Origin: Flavobacteriales bacterium
Lineage (GTDB): Bacteria; Bacteroidota; Bacteroidia; Flavobacteriales_D; Parvicellaceae
Direction of reading: 5' to 3'
Length of the DNA: 41,926 nucleotides
Assembly: GCA_018401455.1 (NCBI GenBank)
Contig: JAGYKU010000023.1
Span: 1-41,926 of the forward strand
Below are positions 35,776 to 41,926 of this stretch, piece by piece; the stretch's first letter is position 1; each line of letters begins with the position of its first letter. The translations under genes were made by a program, and so were the position numbers. A model generated the notes under the pieces. The model saw only the letters and a program-made list of their open reading frames with translations, was not told the DNA's origin and ran no database searches.

Positions 35776-36999
35776 ATGAGTTTTATTGAGCAGTATGGCG
35801 AATTATTAATGTATTTATCAATTCCGGTAACTAGTGCTATCATTGGTTGGGGAACAAATGTATTGGCTCTGAAAATGACTTTTTATCCCGTAGAATTTAT
35901 TGGAATAAAGCCATATATTGGTTGGCAAGGAATCATACCTAGCAAAGCTTCTAAGATGGCAAAACTTTCTGTGGATTTATGGACTACTCGTTTGGTGGAT
36001 GTAAAAGAATTGTTTGCTCAAATAGATCCAGCTCAAGTTGCAGAAGAAATGCGACCTCAATTTGATAGAATTTCTAAAGAAATTATGGATGATTTTATGG
36101 TACAACAAATGCCAGAAGTATGGTCTAGACTTCCCGAAAGTGTCAAAAAAGTGGCTTATGCGCGCATCAGTAGAGATATGCCAAAAATCGTGAAAGACAT
36201 CATGACCGATGTAAAAGAAAACATCGAAGATGTATTTGATTTGAAAGCAATGGTAGTGCAGAGATTGATGCAAGATAAAAGTTTACTCAATGAAATTTTC
36301 CTAAAATGCGGTAGAGAAGAATTTAAGTTTATTGAAAGGTCTGGAATTTATTTTGGGTTTCTTTTTGGATTGGTTCAAATGGGCGTTTGGTACCTCTATG
36401 ATGCTTGGTGGATTCTTCCTGTTTTTGGGTTGCTGGTAGGTTATGCTACCAATTGGTTGGCTTTGAAACTTATTTTTGAACCTGTAAAACCTATCAAAAT
36501 ATTCGGAAAAGAATTTCAAGGATTGTTTATTACAAGGCAGAATGAAGTAAGTGCAGAATATGCAACCATGTTGGCTAAAGAAATTTTTACTTTCGATAGA
36601 ATATTTGCAGCCATCATCAATGGTCCTACCAAAGAAAAGTTTGTGACGCTTATTTCTGGACACGCAAAAAATGCCATAGATCAAAGTGTGGGCATCAGTA
36701 AACCTTTGGTGAAATTTATGGCTGGAGAGCGCAATTATGAAAAAATGAAAGATATTGCTGTAGAAAAAACCATTAAAGAACTCCCTGCATCCGTAAAACC
36801 TGTTTTTCCTTATGCAGAAGAAGCGATGGATTTGGAAACTGTTTTCAGAGAAAAAATGCAAGCGTTATCACCTCCAGAATTTGTAGATTTCTTGAGACCA
36901 GTGTTCCAAGAAGATGAATTAAAATTAATTTTGACAGGAGCATTTTTAGGTATGGCGGCAGGATTTGGACAATTAATATTTGTGTTTGGTGGACTTTGA
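35776..36999 (+). CDS. DUF445 family membrane protein
   Basis: The 407-residue protein has a hydrophobic N-terminal helix (LMYLSIPVTSAIIGWGTNVLAL) followed by the DUF445 signature FYPVEFIGIKPYIGWQGIIP. There is a central hairpin of membrane helices (GIYFGFLFGLVQMGVWYLY, WWILPVFGLLVGYATNWLAL), a second FEPVKP...GLFITRQ repeat and a C-terminal helix (GAFLGMAAGFGQLIFVFGG). The duplication of the KxxFxPVxxxGxxxxxxQG pattern is a family trait. Function is unknown. ATG 35776 matches the family start; the frame extends 12 codons further to a TTG. The 3' end overlaps the GYDIA kinase gene by about 10 nt, indicating translational coupling. Confidence 0.9.
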   Translation: MSFIEQYGELLMYLSIPVTSAIIGWGTNVLALKMTFYPVEFIGIKPYIGWQGIIPSKASKMAKLSVDLWTTRLVDVKELFAQIDPAQVAEEMRPQFDRISKEIMDDFMVQQMPEVWSRLPESVKKVAYARISRDMPKIVKDIMTDVKENIEDVFDLKAMVVQRLMQDKSLLNEIFLKCGREEFKFIERSGIYFGFLFGLVQMGVWYLYDAWWILPVFGLLVGYATNWLALKLIFEPVKPIKIFGKEFQGLFITRQNEVSAEYATMLAKEIFTFDRIFAAIINGPTKEKFVTLISGHAKNAIDQSVGISKPLVKFMAGERNYEKMKDIAVEKTIKELPASVKPVFPYAEEAMDLETVFREKMQALSPPEFVDFLRPVFQEDELKLILTGAFLGMAAGFGQLIFVFGGL

Positions 37000-37918
37000 T
37001 GTTAAAATATTCAGTCATGGCAAATTACTCATCACTTCGGAATATTTAGTAATCGATGGTGCTCAAGCATTGGCTTTACCCACAAGAAAAGGTCAATGGT
37101 TGTATGCGCATAAAATTTCTGAAAATCAAATTCATTGGATCAGTAAAAATCATATCGGAGGCATTTGGTTTGAAGGCTATTTTGACAATCAATCTTTGGA
37201 ATACAAAAATGGTTCAGATGAAATAATTGGGAGAAAACTTAGTCAAATTCTAAAGGCTGCAACACTATTTGATGCTCAAAAAACATTGCAAAAAACTGGT
37301 TGGCAAGTAGAAACCCATCTCGACTTTCCCAATAATTGGGGTTTAGGAAGCAGCTCTACCCTACTTTGTAATTTGGCTAAATGGCTGAATATCGATGTAT
37401 ACCAACTCCATTTTGCAGTGAGTAAAGGAAGCGGTTACGATATTGCTTGTGGAATGGAATCCAAAGCGTTGCAATATGAAGTGCATCATGAAAAACCACT
37501 TATTAACATCATTGATTTTAATCCTGAATTTAAAAGCAATATTTACTTTTTACATCTCAATCAGAAGCAAATCAGCGACAAAGAAGTAGCGAGATACAGC
37601 GATTTGAAAAAAGAACTACAACTAGATGAAATCATCTCACAATTCAATGAAATTACTTCAACAGTGATTGGTGCTCAAAACTTGGAAACCTTTGAATCAT
37701 TGATGATTATGCATGAGACTTTACTTTCTAACATTTTACAACAAGAAACCATCAAAGAACAGTTATTTCAAATGTATCAAGGAGGAATTGTGAAATCCTT
37801 AGGTGCCTGGGGAGGTGATTTTGTAATGGTTACTGCCAGAAACGAATCAGATTTGGACTATTTCAAAAACAAAGGTTTTGATACGATTTTGAAGTTTGAG
37901 GAAATGATAATTGGTTAA
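36989..37918 (+). CDS. GYDIA family GHMP kinase
   Basis: This is a GHMP-superfamily small-molecule kinase with the substrate/ATP loop NNWGLGSSSTLLCNLAKW and the SKGSGYDIACG motif that names the GYDIA subfamily. The N-terminal strand FSHGKLLITSEYLVIDGAQA and C-terminal GAWGGDFVMVTA complete the fold. In Flavobacteriia the family is linked to mevalonate-type isoprenoid metabolism, but substrate is not proven. No ATG precedes the conserved start; GTG 36989 (310 codons including stop) or TTG 36980 are the options, overlapping DUF445. The overlap supports one operon with DUF445. Confidence 0.86.
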   Translation: MDFDVKIFSHGKLLITSEYLVIDGAQALALPTRKGQWLYAHKISENQIHWISKNHIGGIWFEGYFDNQSLEYKNGSDEIIGRKLSQILKAATLFDAQKTLQKTGWQVETHLDFPNNWGLGSSSTLLCNLAKWLNIDVYQLHFAVSKGSGYDIACGMESKALQYEVHHEKPLINIIDFNPEFKSNIYFLHLNQKQISDKEVARYSDLKKELQLDEIISQFNEITSTVIGAQNLETFESLMIMHETLLSNILQQETIKEQLFQMYQGGIVKSLGAWGGDFVMVTARNESDLDYFKNKGFDTILKFEEMIIG

Positions 37919-37974
37919 TGGGTAATGGGTAATTGTTAATGGGTAATGGGTAATTGTTAATTGGTAATTGTACC
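37916..37974. repeat. Tandem short repeat (TAATGGGTAATGGGTAATTGT)
   Basis: Starting at the stop codon of the GYDIA kinase gene, the word TAATGGG/TAATTGT is repeated about seven times with small changes. It is the most regular of the short-word arrays in the window. No gene follows until 38062. Confidence 0.7.
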
Positions 37975-38061
37975 TAATAAAATAAGGAACCAAAGGGGCA
38001 GAATGTCTTTTTTTGAAAAACTTTCGGATGAATGTGATTTAAAAAATTCAAACTTAAAAAA

Positions 38062-38517
38062 ATGAAAAAAATCAAATCAAGTATAGCATTTATAATAGCA
38101 TTATTATTTACAATAAGTTGCAAAAACACATCAACAGATGAAAAACCTGAAAATGTTTCTAATACTGAAATTACTGAAGAAAGTTCAAATGAAATCAAAC
38201 TGAACAATGGAAAAAAATGGGCTGTCAATGAAGAAATGAAACCTTTTATATTGGATGCAGAAATAATTTTAAATGAATATTTAGAAATTGAAGCGTCAGA
38301 TTATCAAACACTTGCCTCTCAATTAAAAGAGAAAAATAAAGGTTTGATACAAAATTGTTCTATGAAAGGAGCAAGCCACGATGAATTGCATAAATGGTTG
38401 CATCCTCACATGGACTTAATTGATTTGTTGGCAAAATCAGAAAGCAATGAAGATGCTCAACTTATAGTTCAACAATTGGAAAAATCTTTTGATACTTTTC
38501 ATTTGTATTTTGAATAA
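38062..38517 (+). CDS. Lipoprotein with histidine-rich motif, possible metal binder
   Basis: The 151-residue protein starts MKKIKSSIAFIIALLFTISC, a lipoprotein signal with the cysteine at residue 20. An acidic, low-complexity linker (about 21-50) follows, then a helical domain with CSMKGASHDELHKWLHPHMD (about 109-128). The clustered Cys, Met and His residues suggest copper or other soft-metal binding, as in periplasmic lipoproteins found near metal efflux genes, though no metal genes are here. I do not recognise a named family. Upstream is the TAATGGG array; downstream 115 nt contain no gene. Confidence 0.68.
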   Translation: MKKIKSSIAFIIALLFTISCKNTSTDEKPENVSNTEITEESSNEIKLNNGKKWAVNEEMKPFILDAEIILNEYLEIEASDYQTLASQLKEKNKGLIQNCSMKGASHDELHKWLHPHMDLIDLLAKSESNEDAQLIVQQLEKSFDTFHLYFE

Positions 38518-38632
38518 AACTGAAATGTTGAGGGTTGTAAAAAGTAATAAAAGTGAAGCTTTACAACTGTTAAATACACTTTATGGAAAATAATATAAAT
38601 ATCAAATATTCAAGGATTAAAATAATTGCAAA

Positions 38633-39103
38633 ATGCATTTAAAGTTTCATTTAAGCATTGTTCCAAATTATAATAAAATGATAATGAAAATATTTCTTCA
38701 TTTCATTTTTGTTATGATTCCCATTATTTTATTTGTAATTTTATTAGAAAATAAAGTAATAAATCCGAGTTCCATAAAATTCAACCTTATTTTACCTTTA
38801 TACATAATTCTTGTTTTTATACTTACATTCCTAATGATAAGAAAAACATATTTTAAAGGGGATGTCTTTCTAGAAAATAACGCAATGACCATTTCAAAAA
38901 TTGGTGAAATAAATTTTAATAATATTTCAAAATACAAAACGTTTAGTTTTAGAGGTTATTCAACATATATTATAACATTACAAACAGGAATTAAAATTGC
39001 TTTTGGGCCTTCAAACAATTACTCAACCTCTGCAAACAAAGTATTTAACGAATTTAAAGAAGCTTTTGAAACAAAATTAAAAATACATAAAAGTAATAAT
39101 TAA
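38633..39103 (+). CDS. Small two-helix membrane protein, PH-like C-terminus possible
   Basis: The frame from ATG 38633 gives 156 residues; ATG 38678 or 38684 (MKIFLHFIFVMIPIILF) may be the real start because it opens directly with a membrane helix. A second helix, LILPLYIILVFILTFLMI, is followed by KTYFKGDVFLENNAMTI and FRGYSTYIITLQTGIKIAFG. This arrangement (two helices then a beta-rich domain) resembles small bacterial PH-domain membrane proteins, but the match is loose. AT-rich codon use is like its neighbours. Function unknown. It is convergent with the TetR gene. Confidence 0.6.
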   Translation: MHLKFHLSIVPNYNKMIMKIFLHFIFVMIPIILFVILLENKVINPSSIKFNLILPLYIILVFILTFLMIRKTYFKGDVFLENNAMTISKIGEINFNNISKYKTFSFRGYSTYIITLQTGIKIAFGPSNNYSTSANKVFNEFKEAFETKLKIHKSNN

Positions 39104-39123
39104 TATTAAAAAAGTAATTCTCC

Positions 39124-39723
39124 CTATTTCACCACTCCACCAAACTTCACTCTAAAATGTTGTGAAAAGGCTTCCAACACTTCAATCTTATGTTCTTTGA
39201 GCAAAGTATTATTAGCTAGCATTTCAAAAAACTGCTGATCATCCATTGCGAGAAGTAAAGGGTTTAAGTCATTTTTGAATGTTCCAATATCGATTCCAAC
39301 TTCGTAATAACTTTTTAAATTGAGAAAAACATTTTTTTGAAATTTGGCAACTTTCTTAAAAATCTTGGGATAATTATTTTCTATTTGCAAAAGTAATTTT
39401 CCAGAAACATCAAAAGTTTGAACACAGAAAAAAAGCATTGCTTTTCGGTATCTTTCGATATAAGGAAGTGTGATGTTTTCCAACACCATTTGGTATTCTT
39501 TGATGATGTCTAATTTGTAATCAACAGCCGCTTCTATGATTTCTTCTTTGGTAGTAAAATGATTGTAAATAGTGGTTTTGCTCATTTTTAAGTCTTGCGC
39601 CATTTTGGACATGGAGAAATTCTCAATACCATTGTTTTGAAAATAAACCATAAACCGAACCGTATGTTTTTTACGTATTTCGGGATCTTTGTATCTGTAT
39701 TTTTGAATTGGTTTTCTTCCCAT
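39124..39723 (-). CDS. TetR family transcriptional regulator, divergent from accA
   Basis: The 199-residue protein has an N-terminal TetR helix-turn-helix: RKKHTVRFMVYFQNNGIENF, then SMSKMAQDLKMSKTTIYNHF (about 38-57) and TTKEEIIEAAVDYK. The C-terminal helical ligand domain is unlike any named subfamily I recognise. It lies 89 nt from the accA start in divergent orientation. A perfect TTACAA-CA-TTGTAA palindrome starts 5 nt upstream of its ATG, a likely autoregulatory operator that could also influence accA. A lipid or acyl-CoA ligand is plausible from context but not shown. Confidence 0.88.
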   Translation of the reverse strand: MGRKPIQKYRYKDPEIRKKHTVRFMVYFQNNGIENFSMSKMAQDLKMSKTTIYNHFTTKEEIIEAAVDYKLDIIKEYQMVLENITLPYIERYRKAMLFFCVQTFDVSGKLLLQIENNYPKIFKKVAKFQKNVFLNLKSYYEVGIDIGTFKNDLNPLLLAMDDQQFFEMLANNTLLKEHKIEVLEAFSQHFRVKFGGVVK

Positions 39724-39727
39724 AAAA

Positions 39728-39741
39728 TTACAACATTGTAA
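39728..39741. promoter_or_regulatory. Palindromic operator candidate for the TetR protein
   Basis: TTACAACATTGTAA is a perfect 6-2-6 inverted repeat, 5 nt upstream of the TetR ATG and about 43 nt upstream of the accA -7 box. Position and symmetry fit a TetR dimer site. Confidence 0.58.
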
Positions 39742-39783
39742 ATATCTTTTTGAACAAAATTTCGCTTCGATTGGTAAAAATAC

Positions 39784-39791
39784 TAATTTTG
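39784..39791 (+). promoter_or_regulatory. -7 box of accA
   Basis: TAATTTTG fits TAnnTTTG and lies 21 nt before ATG 39813. No TTG at standard spacing upstream, so regulation by an activator is possible. Confidence 0.45.
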
Positions 39792-39812
39792 CTCTTTCTA
39801 AAAGAAAAAATT

Positions 39813-40772
39813 ATGGTTACAACATACTTAGAATTTGAAAAACCGATAGAAGTGATTGTTGAGCAAATCAACAAAACTAAAGATATAGAAGCAAACGGTG
39901 GTGTAGATATGACACAAGCCATCGAAGAGTTGAAAGCAAAATTGGAAGAAACTCAAAAAGAAATTTACGAAAATCTTTCTCCTTGGGACAGAGTTCAAGT
40001 GAGTCGACATCCAGACAGACCTTATACATTAGATTATATTCATGCGATTACCAAAGGTGATTTTGTGGAATTGCACGGAGATAGAAACGTGAAAGACGAC
40101 AAAGCTATGGTAGGCGGAATGGGTTCTATTGATGGGCAAACCGTTATGTTCATTGGTCAGCAAAAAGGTAGAAACACCAAAGACAGAACCTATAGAAATT
40201 TTGGAATGGCAAATCCAGAAGGTTATAGAAAAGCTTTGAGATTGATGAAATTGGCAGAGAAATTTGACAAACCTATTGTTTGTTTGATCGATACTCCTGG
40301 GGCATTTCCTGGATTAGAAGCAGAAGAAAGAGGACAAGGAGAAGCGATTGCTCGAAATCTATTTGAAATGGTGAAATTGAAAGTTCCAGTAATTTGCGTC
40401 ATCATTGGTGAAGGAGCGTCTGGAGGTGCTTTAGGAATTGGTGTAGGAGATAAAGTTTTGATGCTGGAAAACACTTGGTATTCTGTAATTTCTCCTGAAT
40501 CTTGTTCTTCGATATTATGGAGAAACTGGGACAACAAAGAAAAAGCTGCTACTGCTTTGAAGTTGACAGCCAAAGACATGTTGAAAAACAAATTGATTGA
40601 TGGCATCATCAAAGAACCAGCAGGGGGAGCGCACGCAGATCCAGAGGCGATGTATAAAAAATTGAAAACAGAAATAAAACGAAATATTACTAAACTTTCT
40701 GAACAAACACCTCAGGAACGTATTGATGCCAGAATTGAAAAATTTGGTGCAATGGGCGCTTATAGTAATTAA
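39813..40772 (+). CDS. accA: Acetyl-CoA carboxylase carboxyltransferase subunit alpha
   Basis: AccA with AccD transfers the carboxyl group from biotin to acetyl-CoA, making malonyl-CoA for fatty-acid synthesis. The 319-residue protein shows the N-terminal [14 protein letters not shown] helix, [79 protein letters not shown] and the oxyanion loops [16 protein letters not shown] with [13 protein letters not shown]. The start is ATG 39813, well after the promoter box; the open frame extends 21 codons upstream. accD is not in the window. A DUF1573 lipoprotein gene follows after 21 nt. Confidence 0.95.
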   Translation: MVTTYLEFEKPIEVIVEQINKTKDIEANGGVDMTQAIEELKAKLEETQKEIYENLSPWDRVQVSRHPDRPYTLDYIHAITKGDFVELHGDRNVKDDKAMVGGMGSIDGQTVMFIGQQKGRNTKDRTYRNFGMANPEGYRKALRLMKLAEKFDKPIVCLIDTPGAFPGLEAEERGQGEAIARNLFEMVKLKVPVICVIIGEGASGGALGIGVGDKVLMLENTWYSVISPESCSSILWRNWDNKEKAATALKLTAKDMLKNKLIDGIIKEPAGGAHADPEAMYKKLKTEIKRNITKLSEQTPQERIDARIEKFGAMGAYSN

Positions 40773-40793
40773 TATATTATAAAATAAATCATT

Positions 40794-41227
40794 ATGAAAA
40801 AGTAGGAATCTCAATATTTGCTTTAGCAACAATCATATTTAGTTCTTGTACAATATCAGATCAATCCAACCAAGGAGAAGAAATTGACACTTCGATGATT
40901 GACCCAGAAAATCCTCCAGTCATAACTTTTGAAAACGAAGTATTTGATTTTGGTGAAATTGCTGTGGGTTCTACTGTTTCTTATGCTTTTAAATTTGAAA
41001 ACACTGGAGAAGGACCTCTAATTATTCATGATGTAAAACCTTCTTGTGGTTGTACTGCTCTTAAAAACTGGCCTAAAGGTGCTCTTAAACCTGGAGCAAA
41101 AGGAGAAATTCCAATTGAATTTACGCCCAATATTGGAGGTAAAACTACCAAGACTGTTTCTATTGTTACCAACGCCAATCCAAGCGTGATGAAATTGACG
41201 ATAAAGGGTGAGGTTGTGGGAGGGTAA
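40794..41227 (+). CDS. DUF1573 lipoprotein (one-base deletion near the start)
   Basis: The DUF1573 domain (FDFGEIAVGSTVSYAFKFEN, then IIHDVKPSCGCTALKNWPKG and IPIEFTPNIGG) is an Ig-like ASPM/SPD-2/Hydin-type fold common in Bacteroidota. The ATG at 40794 is followed by AAAAAG then TAG. Adding one A to this run gives MKKVGISIFALATIIFSSCT, a lipoprotein signal peptide with its lipobox cysteine, and the frame then continues to 41227. The total of 434 nt is one short of a whole number of codons, consistent with a single missing base. The uninterrupted frame alone begins at 40895. The gene is probably intact in the organism. Confidence 0.85.
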
Positions 41228-41252
41228 AAATAATATTTAATTCAATCCTTTT

Positions 41253-41926
41253 TTACTTCCACCCTGACTTTGCAATCTGCTTTTTCATTTTTTTGAAATA
41301 TGCCTCATTTACATGTCCACCGAATATGAGCATATCATCTGTCTGTGGTATTTCAAAATTGAAAGTCCAATCTTGAATCATCTTTTCAAACTTGACACCT
41401 TGATTTTCCATATTTTCCTCTTTAATTTCAGTAAGAAAGTCGATGAGTGATTTCAAGTACATTTTTTTTCTTTTCTCTCCTCCAAACTGGTCTTGAATTC
41501 CATCCGTAAAACAATAAAACTGCGTTACATTTTGAAAATCAATCTTTGTTGTTTTAAATTCGTATTCATCTCCATAAACATAGGAACCTATTGATTTTTT
41601 AGCCCCTTCTATTTGATTAATATCACCCTTATCATCAAAATATATCAAAGGTCTTTTGGCACCTGCATATGATATGCAGTCGTTTTCAAAATCAAAAACT
41701 ATCATTCCCATATCCATACCGTCATTGAGTTCGTCTGAAGTTGCAGAAAGTGAGTTTTTCACATAATTATCTACATGATTTAAAATCTTCGCAGGATCTT
41801 CCAACTTTTTATCAAGAATCGCATTGTTAATTGCAGCTCCTCCGATGGATGTCATCATTGCTCCTGGAACTCCGTGTCCAGTGCAATCGGCAATAGCAAG
41901 AAAGACTTTATTATAAGTGTATTCCA
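41253..41926 (-). CDS. SpoIIE/PP2C-type serine phosphatase domain, C-terminal part (cut by window end)
   Basis: At the window end the minus strand reads EYTYNKVFLAIADCTGHGVP GAMMTSIGG onward, giving 224 codons in frame to the stop at 41253. Phosphatase motifs match those of the protein at 250-3441: ADCTGHGVPGA, GMDMGMIVFDFEND, SYAGAKRPLIYF, CFTDGIQDQFGGEKRKKM and a terminal TDDMLIFGG. Its N-terminal sensor lies outside the window. It is convergent with the DUF1573 gene, 25 nt apart. Confidence 0.85.
   Translation of the reverse strand, partial: EYTYNKVFLAIADCTGHGVPGAMMTSIGGAAINNAILDKKLEDPAKILNHVDNYVKNSLSATSDELNDGMDMGMIVFDFENDCISYAGAKRPLIYFDDKGDINQIEGAKKSIGSYVYGDEYEFKTTKIDFQNVTQFYCFTDGIQDQFGGEKRKKMYLKSLIDFLTEIKEENMENQGVKFEKMIQDWTFNFEIPQTDDMLIFGGHVNEAYFKKMKKQIAKSGWK

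Noticed and set aside
38530..38575. Terminator after the 38-kb lipoprotein
   Set aside because: TTGTAAA/TTTACAA can pair but only over 7 bp with a loop of more than 15 nt and no T tract.

Overview
The window looks like a chromosomal segment of a low-GC Bacteroidota, most likely order Flavobacteriales (family uncertain). The sequence-based reasons are a type IX secretion C-terminal sorting domain, BshA (bacillithiol), a long NusB, a GYDIA-type GHMP kinase, a SecA without a zinc-finger tail, and flavobacterial-type TAnnTTTG -7 promoter boxes sitting almost on top of start codons.

Layout. 1-5.8 kb: end of a DUF3108 gene, a large sensor-phosphatase downstream of yajQ, then smpB and bshA convergent. 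5.8-11.94 kb: almost no open frames. On the minus strand this segment still contains a recognisable T9SS tail, a roughly 180-bp tandem repeat array, a PUR-alpha/DUF3276 gene and a full ABC exporter, all shattered by indels and substitutions with sharp edges at about 6.04 and 11.94 kb. I read it as an uncorrected long-read patch rather than true decay. 12-17.9 kb: leucine/Glu-type dehydrogenase, nusB, a lipoprotein, a HAD phosphatase, a two-domain SUMF1-like protein and kdsA. 17.9-19.5 kb: a GC-rich island, then a Y1 (RAYT-like) transposase with eight REP-like hairpins, a 62-bp miniature derivative and a decayed second copy. 19.5-26.1 kb: two unrecognised secreted proteins, a 16-residue-repeat protein, secA and a frameshifted histidine kinase. 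26.2-33.2 kb: a MarR-headed beta-oxidation operon (MarR, FadB-like fusion, thiolase, acyl-CoA dehydrogenase) interrupted by two frameshifted S23-type four-helix-bundle genes, each flanked by its own inverted short-word repeats. 33.3-41.9 kb: ABC exporter, lipoproteins, DUF445, GYDIA kinase, TetR divergent from accA, a DUF1573 lipoprotein and a second SpoIIE-type phosphatase cut by the window end.

The genes form coherent groups: fatty-acid degradation under a MarR with two palindromic operators, carboxyltransferase accA opposite a TetR with its own palindrome, and envelope/secretion functions (KdsA, SecA, MsbA-like exporter, T9SS cargo). The most unusual material is intergenic: REP/RAYT debris, four-helix genes framed by inverted repeats, and short-word repeat arrays at gene ends. 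Several frameshifts (11.94, 24.9-25.4, 29.2-33.2 and 40.8 kb) probably reflect base-calling errors, so the pseudogene labels describe the sequence as given, not necessarily the organism.
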